Position numbers and translations under genes: made by a program | Part shown: piece by piece, positions 1-8,070 of the stretch | Numbering within the stretch: the first letter of the stretch is position 1 | How the letters are laid out: each line of letters begins with the position of its first letter | Assembly (NCBI GenBank): GCA_963528625.1 | Contig: CAURVQ010000020.1 | Location: 1-27,487 of the forward strand | Reading direction: 5' to 3' | Length of the DNA stretch: 27,487 nt | Source: CALHVR01 sp963528625 | Lineage (GTDB): Bacteria > Fusobacteriota > Fusobacteriia > Fusobacteriales > Leptotrichiaceae | The notes under the pieces: generated by a model | What the model was told of the DNA's origin: nothing | What the model saw: only the letters and a program-made list of their open reading frames with translations | Database searches by the model: none

Positions 1-1
1 G

Positions 2-79
2 AAAGAATATGGAATAGATATATTAGGAAAGATTATATTTGCGTATAGTCTTTTTTGTTTAAATATATATTTAAAATGA
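2..79 (+). CDS. Possible 3' end of an unidentified gene
   Basis: A frame open from the left edge runs 25 codons to a TGA at 77-79, giving a hydrophobic, lysine-ended tail (begins KEYGIDILGK, ends LNIYLK). It is the longest of the three plus-strand frames here; frame 1 stops at 46-48 and frame 3 almost at once. No function can be assigned from so short a tail, and it could be chance. No hairpin terminator follows before the next promoter. Confidence 0.3.
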   Translation, partial: KEYGIDILGKIIFAYSLFCLNIYLK

Positions 80-98
80 TAACATTAATTATTGATAT

Positions 99-127
99 TA
101 TACATTTTTTTTAAAATATGGTATATT
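99..127 (+). promoter_or_regulatory. Candidate promoter of the cyclase gene
   Basis: There is an extended -10 TGGTATATT at 119-127 and a weak -35 TATACA at 99-104 (4 of 6 consensus bases) with a 17-base spacer. The predicted start of transcription is about 25 bases before the ATG at 159. In DNA this AT-rich chance matches are common, so only the extended -10 carries real weight. Confidence 0.45.
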
Positions 128-158
128 AATAGCAATAAATATGAAAGGTGGAAATATA

Positions 159-911
159 ATGGAAAAAAATAAAAATTTATGGGAACTATTAGCAGATTTG
201 AAAAAAAGAAAGTGGATAGAGTTATCACATGAATTGACAAATGATAGTCCATACTGGGGTGGAATGCCAGAAGGAGTATTAGAATTAAATAAAACGGTTA
301 TAGATTATAATGAGATGAATTTACAAATCCAAACATTTAAGTTTCCGGGTCAAATTGGGACACATATTGATTATCCTGCACATTTTATCCAAGGAGCTAG
401 AAGAGCAGGCGATTTTAAAATAACTGATACAATTTTACCATTAGTTGTAGTAGATTTAACAGATAAAGTTGTAAAAAATAATGATTATGAATATCAAGTT
501 TCAGATTTGTTAGAATTTGAAGAAAAATATGGTAAAATAGATGAAGGCTCATTTGTTGTAGTGAAAAGTGGATGGAGTAAGAGATGGCCAAGTATAAAAG
601 AATTAGAAAATAAAGATGAAAATGGACAAAATCATACTCCTGGTTGGTCAATGGAAGCATTAGAATTTTTAATAAATGAGCGAAAAGTTGCAGGTGTAGG
701 ACACGAAACATTAGATACAGATTCAGGATTGACAGTGACTAAAACACAAGATTTGCCTGGTGAAAGATATTTATTAAGTCAAGATAAATTTCAGGTAGAA
801 GTATTGAAAAACTTGGAAAATGTTCCAGAAAAGGGTGCAATTATTTTTATAGCAGCACCTAGAATTATTGAAGCAAATGGATTACCAGTTAGAGTGTGGG
901 CAATTGTGTAA
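159..911 (+). CDS. Cyclase family / kynurenine formamidase-like metal hydrolase
   Basis: This 250-residue protein belongs to the cyclase family (PF04199), metal-dependent hydrolases that include bacterial kynurenine formamidase and isatin hydrolase. The metal-binding signature GTHxDxPxH is present as GTHIDYPAH at about residues 67-75, followed by a conserved SGW segment and GHETLDTDSG near residues 184-193. The start at 159 is chosen because AAAGGTGG at 144-151 sits 7 bases upstream; an in-frame ATG at 141 would lie in front of that ribosome-binding site. It is probably cytosolic, since no signal peptide or membrane segment is seen. The gene stands alone between its own promoter and terminator, so context does not reveal the substrate. 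No tryptophan-degradation genes are nearby, so formamidase activity should not be assumed. Confidence 0.85.
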   Translation: MEKNKNLWELLADLKKRKWIELSHELTNDSPYWGGMPEGVLELNKTVIDYNEMNLQIQTFKFPGQIGTHIDYPAHFIQGARRAGDFKITDTILPLVVVDLTDKVVKNNDYEYQVSDLLEFEEKYGKIDEGSFVVVKSGWSKRWPSIKELENKDENGQNHTPGWSMEALEFLINERKVAGVGHETLDTDSGLTVTKTQDLPGERYLLSQDKFQVEVLKNLENVPEKGAIIFIAAPRIIEANGLPVRVWAIV

Positions 912-929
912 ATTTATAAAAAATAAATT

Positions 930-958
930 AAAGGATAAGTTTTTTCTTATCCTTTTTT
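930..958. terminator. Bidirectional intrinsic terminator between the cyclase gene and clpB
   Basis: AAAGGATAAG (930-939) and CTTATCCTTT (946-955) form a perfect 10-base-pair stem with a 6-base T loop, followed by T residues on the plus strand. Read on the minus strand the same hairpin is followed by AATTTATTTTTT, so it can also end clpB transcripts about 90 bases after the clpB stop. Confidence 0.8.
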
Positions 959-976
959 GATAATTTACTAATAGAG

Positions 977-1019
977 AAACTGCCCCTCTAATTTTGTGTC
1001 TAAGATTTTGGGACAGTTT
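977..1019. repeat. Imperfect inverted repeat downstream of clpB
   Basis: AAACTGCCC (977-985) pairs with GGG-a-CAGTTT (1010-1019, one bulged A), enclosing 24 bases. Neither strand has a proper T-run after it, so it is a poor terminator. The ends resemble terminal inverted repeats of small insertion elements, but no transposase fragment is present. It could be an element relic or simply a transcript hairpin. Confidence 0.4.
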
Positions 1020-1046
1020 TCATTATTATTCGTTTTGTAAATTTTT

Positions 1047-3620
1047 TTAATTAATATCTATATTATAAGTTAGTTTATCACCGTTTGAATCAAGTGTAAT
1101 AATACTATTTTCAGGGAGTTGCCCAGATAAAATCATTTTAGATAAATTAGTTTCAATATCTTTTTGTATAAATCTTTTTAACGGACGAGCTCCATATACA
1201 GGATCATATGCTTCATTAACAATAAAATCAAGTGCATTTTCTGTATACTTAATAGTTATAAATTGTTCTTTTAATTTTTTATTTACATCATTTAAAATAA
1301 GTTTTATAATATTTTTTACATTTTCTTTGTTTAATGATTTGAATACAATAATATCATCGATTCTATTTAAAAACTCAGGTTTAAATCTATGTTTCATTTC
1401 ATCTAAAACTTCATTTTTTGTAGTTTCAGACACTGAAGGATCGTTTAATATGATTTCACTACCAATATTTGAAGTCAATATAATAATAGTATTTTTGAAA
1501 TCTACAATTTTACCTTTTCCATCTGTAAGTCTTCCATCATCAAGTAATTGTAAAAGGATGTTGAATACATCGGGATGAGCTTTTTCAATTTCATCAAATA
1601 AAATTACAGAGTAAGGTTTTCTTCTAACGGCTTCAGTTAATTGTCCACCTTCTTCATAACCTACATATCCTGGAGGTGCTCCAATTAATCTTGTGACACT
1701 AAATTTATCCATATATTCACTCATATCGATTCTTACGATATTATTTTCATCATCAAATAAATTAAATGCTAAAGTTTTTGTAAGATAAGTTTTTCCAACA
1801 CCTGTTGGACCTAAGAAAATAAATGATCCTATTGGTCTGTTTGGATCTTTAAGTCCAGCACGTGAACGAATAATCGTGTCACTAATAGTTTCAATCGCTT
1901 CATCTTGTCCAATTACACGAGTTTTCATATCTTGTGCTAAATTTAATATTTTATCTCGTTCACCTTGAAGCAATTTAGAAACAGGGATTCCAGTCCATTT
2001 TCCTACAATTTCAGCAATTTCTTCACTATCAATAGCTTGTTTTAATAGTTTATTTGCAGTGATATTTGAATTTTTAGATTTTTCTTCTTCCAAAGTTCTT
2101 TGTTTTTCAAGTTCTGGCAATTTCCCATATTGAAGTTCAGCTAATTTGTTATAATCGCTTTGTCTTTTTGCTTCTTCAATTTGAAGCTTAATATTTTCAA
2201 TACTTTCATTAATTTTTGTAAGTTTATTTGCCTCTTCTTTTTCTTGTTCCCATTGACTTCTAAGTCTATTTTCCTCTTCTTTTAATTCAGCAATTTCTTT
2301 TTCTAAATTTTCTAATCTATCAAGAGAAGCTTTATCTGTTTCTTTAGATAATGCAACTTTTTCAATTTCTAATTGCATAAGTCTACGAGTAATTTCATCA
2401 AGTTCTGTAGGCATTGAGTTCATTTCAGTTTTAACTTTTGCTGCTGCTTCATCAATCAAATCTATTGCTTTATCTGGTAAAAATCTGTCGTTAATATATC
2501 TGTCACTCATTGTGGCAGCAGTAACTATTGCGTTATCTGTAATTCTAATTCCGTGGAATATTTCAAATTTTTCTTTAAGTCCACGTAAAATAGAAATTGT
2601 ATCTTCAATAGTTGGTTCTTCAACTAAAACTGGTTGAAATCTTCTTTCAAGAGCAGCATCTTTTTCAATATATTTTCTGTATTCATCTAAAGTTGTTGCT
2701 CCAATAACTTTAATTTCACCACGAGCAAGCATTGGTTTTAAAAGATTTCCAGCGTCCATAGAACCTTCTCCAGCACCAGCACCGACAATAGTATGAACTT
2801 CATCTATAAATAATATAATTCGCCCTTCACTTTTTTCAAGTTCATCAATCACAGCTTTTAATCTTTCTTCAAACTCTCCACGGTATTTTGCACCAGCAAC
2901 TAAAGCTCCCATATCTAATGAAAAAATAGTTTTATCTTTAAGATTTTCAGGTACATCACCTTTTAAAATACGTTGTGCAATACCTTCAGCTATGGCAGTT
3001 TTCCCAACTCCGGGCTCACCGATTAATATAGGATTATTTTTATTTCTTCTTGATAAAATTTGAATAGCACGCCTAATTTCATTATCTCTCCCGATTATAG
3101 GATCAATTTTTCCTTTTCTAGCTAATTCAACTAAATCTTTACCGTATTTATCAAGTGCTTCGTAACTATTTTCAGGATTGTCAGTATTGATAGTTCTTCC
3201 TCCTCTTATTTCTGTAAGTACATTTTCAAATTGTTTTTTGTTAATGCCATTTTCTTTTAGAAAATTATTTACATCAAAACTTGCTAAAAATAAATGTTCT
3301 GTACTGATATAATTATCGTTCATAGATTTTGCAATATCTCCAGCTTTTACTAAAACTCTATTCATTTCAGCATTAGGTCTTGGGTCAATATTTCCCCCTT
3401 GAATTTTCGGCATTTTATTTAATTCAGCTTCAATATTTTTTATTAATTCTGTCGTATTTATTCCCATTTTATTTAAAATATTTGGAATAAGTCCGTTCAT
3501 TTGACCAGTTAAAGCTAATAATAAATGCTGAACTTTAATGTCAGAATGTTGATATCTAATTGCAAAGTTGTGAGCTTCTGATATAGCTTCCATACTTTTT
3601 TGTGTAAATTTTTCTTCCAT
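1047..3620 (-). CDS. clpB: ATP-dependent disaggregase chaperone ClpB
   Basis: ClpB is a hexameric cytosolic AAA+ machine that pulls proteins out of aggregates together with DnaK/DnaJ/GrpE. The 857-residue product has the whole architecture. There is an N-terminal Clp repeat domain. The first AAA+ domain has Walker A GEPGVGKT near residue 200 and Walker B LFIDEVHT near 270. A charged coiled-coil middle domain spans about 400-530 and separates ClpB from ClpA/ClpC. The second AAA+ domain has Walker A GPTGVGKT near 602 and Walker B ILFDEIEKAHPD. The length matches typical ClpB (about 850-870). The ATG at 3620 is preferred because AAGGGGTG lies about 6 bases upstream; the in-frame GTG at 3629 is part of that site. 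A sigma-70-type promoter and a CIRCE operator lie directly upstream, so heat control by HrcA is expected. Confidence 0.98.
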   Translation of the reverse strand: MEEKFTQKSMEAISEAHNFAIRYQHSDIKVQHLLLALTGQMNGLIPNILNKMGINTTELIKNIEAELNKMPKIQGGNIDPRPNAEMNRVLVKAGDIAKSMNDNYISTEHLFLASFDVNNFLKENGINKKQFENVLTEIRGGRTINTDNPENSYEALDKYGKDLVELARKGKIDPIIGRDNEIRRAIQILSRRNKNNPILIGEPGVGKTAIAEGIAQRILKGDVPENLKDKTIFSLDMGALVAGAKYRGEFEERLKAVIDELEKSEGRIILFIDEVHTIVGAGAGEGSMDAGNLLKPMLARGEIKVIGATTLDEYRKYIEKDAALERRFQPVLVEEPTIEDTISILRGLKEKFEIFHGIRITDNAIVTAATMSDRYINDRFLPDKAIDLIDEAAAKVKTEMNSMPTELDEITRRLMQLEIEKVALSKETDKASLDRLENLEKEIAELKEEENRLRSQWEQEKEEANKLTKINESIENIKLQIEEAKRQSDYNKLAELQYGKLPELEKQRTLEEEKSKNSNITANKLLKQAIDSEEIAEIVGKWTGIPVSKLLQGERDKILNLAQDMKTRVIGQDEAIETISDTIIRSRAGLKDPNRPIGSFIFLGPTGVGKTYLTKTLAFNLFDDENNIVRIDMSEYMDKFSVTRLIGAPPGYVGYEEGGQLTEAVRRKPYSVILFDEIEKAHPDVFNILLQLLDDGRLTDGKGKIVDFKNTIIILTSNIGSEIILNDPSVSETTKNEVLDEMKHRFKPEFLNRIDDIIVFKSLNKENVKNIIKLILNDVNKKLKEQFITIKYTENALDFIVNEAYDPVYGARPLKRFIQKDIETNLSKMILSGQLPENSIITLDSNGDKLTYNIDIN

Positions 3621-3655
3621 ATAAATCACCCCTTAAATAAAATCATTTTATTTTG

Positions 3656-3682
3656 TTAGCACTCTATACTACTGACTGCTAA
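3656..3682 (-). promoter_or_regulatory. CIRCE operator (HrcA binding site) of clpB
   Basis: TTAGCACTC (3656-3664), 9 bases, then GACTGCTAA (3674-3682). This matches the CIRCE consensus TTAGCACTC-N9-GAGTGCTAA at 17 of 18 arm positions, with the exact 9-base spacer. It lies immediately downstream of the predicted clpB transcription start, the classical position for repression by HrcA. The regulator gene itself is not in this window. Confidence 0.93.
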
Positions 3683-3689
3683 CAGATAT

Positions 3690-3718
3690 TTTATAACATA
3701 TATTTTTTTATTTGTCAA
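3690..3718 (-). promoter_or_regulatory. clpB promoter
   Basis: On the minus strand there is a perfect -35 TTGACA (3718-3713), a 17-base spacer and a -10 TATAAA (3695-3690). The predicted start of transcription is near 3683, at the edge of CIRCE. This is a vegetative (sigma-70 type) promoter, consistent with control by repression and not by an alternative heat-shock sigma factor. Confidence 0.85.
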
Positions 3719-3779
3719 CTATTTTTTTTAGATTTTATTAGAAATTTTTAAAATATAAAATATGGTAAAAAGAATGCTA

Positions 3780-3808
3780 TTCACTTTTTATAAAAAAAAT
3801 GATAAAAT
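3780..3808 (+). promoter_or_regulatory. Candidate rnpB promoter
   Basis: A -35-like TTCACT (3780-3785) and an extended -10 TGATAAAAT (3800-3808) are separated by 17 bases. The predicted start is near 3814, which fits the first paired bases of helix P1 of the RNA. Confidence 0.6.
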
Positions 3809-3812
3809 AAGG

Positions 3813-4154
3813 AAAGGTTTCGGAGTCAATCGCTTGAAGAAATTTAAGAGGAAAGTCCGGGCTTCACAGGGCAAGGAAGATATTTAACGAATATTGAGAG
3901 AAATCTTAAGGAAAGTGCCACAGAAAATAAACCGCCCATAATTTATGGGTAAGGGTGAAAAGGTAGTGTAAGAGACTACCAGTGATTTAAGAGATTAAAT
4001 TAGCTTGGTAAACCCCTTCCGAAGCAAGAATAAGAAGATGGCAATAAGAGGTTGCCCGCCTTTGCCTAAATGGTAGTTCGCTGAATGTTATAAGTAATTA
4101 TAATATTAGATAAATGATTGACAAATACAGAACCCGGCTTATACCGAAACCTTT
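3813..4154 (+). ncRNA. rnpB: RNase P RNA (bacterial, probably type A)
   Basis: This is the catalytic RNA that trims the 5' leader from tRNA precursors, working with the small protein RnpA. Helix P1 closes the molecule: AAAGGTTTCGG (3813-3823) is exactly complementary to CCGAAACCTTT (4144-4154). The universal P4 core GAGGAAAGTCCGGGCT is at 3848-3863, and its partner ACAGAACCCGGCTTAT begins at 4127. The conserved stretch GGTAAACCCC...CCGAAGCAAG is also present at about 4007-4029. A GAGGTTGCC segment near 4048 looks like the L15 loop that binds the tRNA CCA end. The overall order of elements fits type A. A short T-run (4152-4156) follows P1, with no separate terminator hairpin, so read-through into nadK 33 bases downstream is possible. 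Ends are inferred from P1 pairing and may be off by a few bases. Confidence 0.95.
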
Positions 4155-4186
4155 TTAAATTTAAAGCTATAATTCGAGAGGTAATT

Positions 4187-4996
4187 ATGGATAAAAATAG
4201 AGTAAATAAAGTAAGAATTATAAAAAGTTTGAAATTGGAAGAAAATAATGAAATATTACAAAATTTTTATAATTACATGAATATAAATAAAATAGAAGAA
4301 GTTGAAAATGTAAAAGATGCAGATTTAATTGTATCTTTTGGTGGGGATGGAACGATGCTTGTAGCAGCTAAAGAAGCATTAATTAAAGATGTACCAATTT
4401 TGGCTGTAAATATGGGAACATTAGGTTATTTGGCAGAAGTGAATCCTCAAAATGTAGTTGAGATGTTAGAAAATTATAAAAAAGGCAAATATTCTATTGA
4501 TAAAAGAAATTTTCTAGAAATTGAGTATAATGGTCAAAAACATTATGGTTTAAATGAATTAGTTATAATAAAAGGTGGATCGATGTCAAGACTTATAGAA
4601 GTAGAAGTTTATGCGGATGGAGTTTTTGTAAATAAATATCGTGCTGATGGTGTAATTGTTGCGACGCCGACAGGAAGTACTGCTTATTCGCTTTCAGCAG
4701 GTGGAGCTATAGTAAATCCGAGATTAAAAGCAATAACAATAACGCCACTTTCGCCACAAAGTTTGACGGCAAGAGCAATAATAATAGATGGAAAAGAAAA
4801 ATTAACATTTAAAACAGCTTCACGAGATGATATTCACATGAATGTCGATGGAAGCGAATGTTTTTACATTACATCTAAAGATAGGATAAGTGCAACATTA
4901 TCAAGAAAAAGTGTGAAAATTATTAGAAGTGGTGAGAAAGATTATTATAGTATTTTACGAGAAAAATTAAAATGGGGAGACTCTGTAATAAAATAA
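4187..4996 (+). CDS. nadK: NAD kinase
   Basis: NadK phosphorylates NAD+ to NADP+ in the cytosol and is the only route to NADP in most bacteria. The 269-residue product carries the diagnostic GGDGT motif at residues 52-56 (D54 is the conserved catalytic aspartate), the conserved LNE segment and the glycine-rich TPTGSTAYSLSAGG loop, and it has the usual family length. The start at 4187 is preceded by GAGAGG. An upstream in-frame ATG at 4118 would put 23 codons inside the rnpB structure and is rejected. The gene follows rnpB closely and is followed after 28 bases by recN, so it probably heads or belongs to a nadK-recN-xerD transcript. No promoter between rnpB and nadK is obvious. Confidence 0.96.
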   Translation: MDKNRVNKVRIIKSLKLEENNEILQNFYNYMNINKIEEVENVKDADLIVSFGGDGTMLVAAKEALIKDVPILAVNMGTLGYLAEVNPQNVVEMLENYKKGKYSIDKRNFLEIEYNGQKHYGLNELVIIKGGSMSRLIEVEVYADGVFVNKYRADGVIVATPTGSTAYSLSAGGAIVNPRLKAITITPLSPQSLTARAIIIDGKEKLTFKTASRDDIHMNVDGSECFYITSKDRISATLSRKSVKIIRSGEKDYYSILREKLKWGDSVIK

Positions 4997-5024
4997 AAAG
5001 GGGGACTCTAAAGAGAGGAAGTTT

Positions 5025-6686
5025 ATGTTAAGAGAATTAAGACTGAATAATTTAGCAATAATTAAAGGAATGGATTTGAATTTTAATAATGGGCTAATCT
5101 CTTTAACGGGAGAAACGGGAGCAGGAAAATCAATAATTTTGGATGGAATATCACTATTAATTGGAGAAAGAAGTAGTGTTGATATGATAAGGACAGGAGA
5201 AGAAAATCTATCAGCTGAAGGAATTTTTGATATAACGGATGAACAAAAAAATAAATTGGTTGAATTGGGATACGATATTGACGATAATGAGCTTATTATA
5301 AATAGAATTGTAGATAAAAATTCAAAAACTAAAATAACGATTAACGGGAAAAGAATGAATGTTTCTACATTAAAACAGATAATGAGTAATGTACTTGATT
5401 TAGTTGGACAACATGAACATCAATATTTATTAAATAAAAATTTTCATTTAGCTTTACTTGATAAATTTTTAGATAAAGATGGGAAAAATCTTTATAAAAA
5501 AATACAGGAAAATGTTCGTGAATTAAAAAGATTAAATAAAAAAATATCAGAGATTGAAGCAGAAAAAATGAATATTATGGAGAAAAAAAGTATTTATGAG
5601 TTTCAATTTAATGAGATAAATAGCTTGAAATTAAAAGAAAATGAAGATAATGAACTTGAAGAAGAATATAAAATATTATTTAATGCAGGGAAAATAGGAG
5701 AAAAATTAGGAGAATCAATACAAAAATTAAAAGAGGGTGAATTTTCTGTAAGTGTGTCATTAGCAAAAGTGCAAAAAAATTTAGAGTATTTGAGTACAAT
5801 TTCAGGGAATTATACTGAAATGGTAAATAAAATAGAAAATATTTCATATGAACTTGAAGAAATTAGTTATTTTTTGGAAAATATGGCAGATGATATAGAA
5901 GTTGATGATTTTAAATTAGAAAAAGTAATGAATCGTCTTAATGAAATAAATAAATTAAAGTCAAAATATGGAGCTACAATTTCTGAAATTTTAATGACTA
6001 AAAATGATTTAGAAAATAAATTATCATTAGTAAAATTTGAAAATGAGGAATTAGATAGGCTAAAAAAAGAAAAAAAGGAAAAAACAGAAATTTATTTGAA
6101 AGATTGCGAAAAATTGCGTGAAACTAGAAAAAAAATAGCAGAGTATCTTTCAAAAAAAATAGATAATCAGTTAAAAGATTTGAATATGGCTAGTGCTAAA
6201 TTTAAAGTACAATTTAATGAAAAAAAAGTTATTAGCTTTCATGGAATGGATGAAGTTGAATTTATGATGACAACAAATGTTGGAGAAGATTTTAAATCTT
6301 TAGCAAAAATTGCTTCGGGAGGAGAAATTTCAAGGATAATGTTGGCATTAAAAATTGTATTTTCCGAGGTAGATGATATTTCAGTATTAATTTTTGATGA
6401 AATTGACACAGGGATTTCAGGAGAAACAGTAAGGAAAGTTGCCGAAAAATTAAAAGAATTATCGTTAAAAGTTCAAGTAATTTGTGTGACACATTCTCCA
6501 CAAATTGCCGGTAAATCAAAACAACAATTTTTTATAAAAAAAGAAGTTGAAAATGGATATACAGAAACAAAAGTTCGTGAATTAAATATAGAAGAAAGAA
6601 CTAAAGAGATAGCACGGATAATTTCAGGAGATAATATAACGGAAGCATCAATTATTCATGCAAAAGAAATAATGGGATTAAATTAA
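5025..6686 (+). CDS. recN: DNA repair protein RecN
   Basis: RecN is an SMC-like ATPase that acts early at DNA double-strand breaks. The 553-residue product has Walker A GETGAGKS near residues 29-36 and the conserved VGQHEHQ motif near 125-131. A long charged coiled-coil region spans about 150-360. The ABC-type signature ASGGEISRIMLALK lies near 429-442, Walker B VLIFDEIDTGISGE near 452-465, and a histidine switch in VTHSPQIA follows. Length and domain order are those of standard RecN. GAGAGGAAG precedes the ATG. The placement after nadK is a common bacterial arrangement, and xerD begins one base after the recN stop. No LexA-type operator was recognised upstream. Confidence 0.97.
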   Translation: MLRELRLNNLAIIKGMDLNFNNGLISLTGETGAGKSIILDGISLLIGERSSVDMIRTGEENLSAEGIFDITDEQKNKLVELGYDIDDNELIINRIVDKNSKTKITINGKRMNVSTLKQIMSNVLDLVGQHEHQYLLNKNFHLALLDKFLDKDGKNLYKKIQENVRELKRLNKKISEIEAEKMNIMEKKSIYEFQFNEINSLKLKENEDNELEEEYKILFNAGKIGEKLGESIQKLKEGEFSVSVSLAKVQKNLEYLSTISGNYTEMVNKIENISYELEEISYFLENMADDIEVDDFKLEKVMNRLNEINKLKSKYGATISEILMTKNDLENKLSLVKFENEELDRLKKEKKEKTEIYLKDCEKLRETRKKIAEYLSKKIDNQLKDLNMASAKFKVQFNEKKVISFHGMDEVEFMMTTNVGEDFKSLAKIASGGEISRIMLALKIVFSEVDDISVLIFDEIDTGISGETVRKVAEKLKELSLKVQVICVTHSPQIAGKSKQQFFIKKEVENGYTETKVRELNIEERTKEIARIISGDNITEASIIHAKEIMGLN

Positions 6687-6687
6687 T

Positions 6688-7587
6688 ATGGATAAAAAAG
6701 AATTAGATACGAAAACAGAAAAGAAAAATAGGTTATATATAAAAGAATTTTTAGATTATTTAAAATATGAAAAAGGAAGTTCTAATAATACAATAATAGG
6801 GTATGAACGAGATTTAACGATGTTTTTTGATTATATTCAAGAAGATGTTACTAAAATTACAGAGGAACATATATTTGAGTATATTGAAAAATTAAATAGA
6901 CAGTTAAAAAGAAATACAGTTTTGAGAAAAATATCGTCAGTTAGAACATTTTATAAATTTTGTTATTTGAATAAAATGGTTAAAGACGATCCAACGGGAA
7001 TGATAAAAAGTCTTAAACGAGAACAAAGATTACCAGAAGTGTTGTCAATGGATGAAGTGAAAAAAATTTTAGATAACTGTAATCACACACCAACGGGAAA
7101 TCAAGATAGACTTATAATTAAACTTTTAATAGCGACAGGAGCTAGAGTTTCAGAAATTTTAAATTTAAAAATTCGTGATGTGGAAAATCAAGATTATGAA
7201 TTTATAAAAGTTTTAGGAAAAGGCTCAAAATATAGAATTGTACCGATTTATGATAGTCTTGAAGTTGAAATAAAAAATTTCATAGAAAATGATAGACCTA
7301 AATTAAAAGAAGCTGATGAAAATTTTAAATTGTTTCCAAGTGTAAGGCGTGAAAATTTTTGGAAAAAATTAAAAAAAATATCAAAAGATGCTGGGATTGA
7401 GAAAAATGTGTATCCACATATTTTTAGGCATTCTGTCGCAACAGCATTATTAAGTAATGGAGCAGATATTAGAATTGTTCAAGAAATTTTAGGGCATGCT
7501 AATATAACGACAACAGAAATTTATACGCATGTAGAAAAATATGATTTAAAACAAATTTATAATAAAATAAAAATTGGCGATGATTAG
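6688..7587 (+). CDS. xerD: Tyrosine recombinase XerD-like
   Basis: This is a site-specific tyrosine recombinase, probably one of the pair that resolves chromosome dimers at dif. The 299-residue product has an N-terminal SAM-like DNA-binding domain (about 14-100) and a C-terminal catalytic domain. All six active-site residues are present: R153, K178 (in GKGSK), H244 and R247 (in HIFRH), H270 (in LGHAN) and nucleophile Y279. The H244/R247/H270/Y279 numbering coincides with that of E. coli XerD. XerC and XerD cannot be separated reliably by eye, so the symbol is a best guess. The gene starts one base after recN and has only a weak GGGATT ribosome-binding site, which suggests translational coupling. 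No dif-like site was found in the window. Confidence 0.88.
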   Translation: MDKKELDTKTEKKNRLYIKEFLDYLKYEKGSSNNTIIGYERDLTMFFDYIQEDVTKITEEHIFEYIEKLNRQLKRNTVLRKISSVRTFYKFCYLNKMVKDDPTGMIKSLKREQRLPEVLSMDEVKKILDNCNHTPTGNQDRLIIKLLIATGARVSEILNLKIRDVENQDYEFIKVLGKGSKYRIVPIYDSLEVEIKNFIENDRPKLKEADENFKLFPSVRRENFWKKLKKISKDAGIEKNVYPHIFRHSVATALLSNGADIRIVQEILGHANITTTEIYTHVEKYDLKQIYNKIKIGDD

Positions 7588-7599
7588 AAAGGATTTAAA

Positions 7600-8010
7600 A
7601 TGAGTAAAGATAAGAAAATAGAAATGAAAAAAATAAAAAATATAATAATTTTTCTTGTACTTTTTTTTATAAGTTTTATTCTTTCTAAAGCTGAAATATT
7701 AGATGTAAAAATTGGAACAGTAATAATTTTTATTTCGTACATAATGATAAATATTAATTTTATTGATTTTTATTTTGATAGTAAAAGAACTAAAACTTTA
7801 TTATATATATTTTTAATAGGAAATATTTTATATTTTTCGTTAGCATCATTTTCATTAAAAGCAATTTTATATTACTTAATATGGATGTGGGGAATTAATT
7901 ATTTTGTTATAAAAAATGAAGGGAAACAAAAAGTTAATTATGTTATAGAATATAATTTAATTTATACGATTTTCGCTATATTAAATATAGGAATATTAGT
8001 GTTTATATAA
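7600..8010 (+). CDS. Small four-helix membrane protein of unknown function
   Basis: I do not recognise a family for this 136-residue protein. After a lysine-rich N-terminus it shows about four hydrophobic segments (roughly residues 14-29, 37-57, 66-96 and 117-136), consistent with an integral inner-membrane protein. The loop at about 58-65 (DSKRTKT) and the segment around 105-112 (NEGKQKVN) are polar. It starts 12 bases after xerD with AGAAAGGAT before the ATG, so it is probably the last gene of the nadK-recN-xerD unit. murA downstream appears to have its own promoter. Codon use resembles its neighbours. The gene order gives no firm clue to the role. Confidence 0.8.
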   Translation: MSKDKKIEMKKIKNIIIFLVLFFISFILSKAEILDVKIGTVIIFISYIMININFIDFYFDSKRTKTLLYIFLIGNILYFSLASFSLKAILYYLIWMWGINYFVIKNEGKQKVNYVIEYNLIYTIFAILNIGILVFI

Positions 8011-8013
8011 ATA

Positions 8014-8042
8014 TAGAAAAAAATTTTTATTTATGATAGAAT
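8014..8042 (+). promoter_or_regulatory. Candidate murA promoter
   Basis: An extended -10 TGATAGAAT (8034-8042) is preceded at 17 bases by TAGAAA (8014-8019), which matches 4 of 6 -35 bases. This is weak evidence in such AT-rich sequence. Confidence 0.35.
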
Positions 8043-8070
8043 AAAATGAAAATAAAATAGGAGGAAAAAA

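Noticed and set aside
4118..4186. In-frame upstream ATG that would lengthen NadK by 23 residues
   Set aside because: The codons lie inside the RNase P RNA 3' domain, including its P4 and P1 strands. The ATG at 4187 has a proper ribosome-binding site and gives the normal NadK N-terminus.
6684..6690. Possible fusion or frameshift between recN and xerD because of the one-base gap
   Set aside because: Both proteins are full-length with intact ends, and the close spacing is ordinary operon packing.
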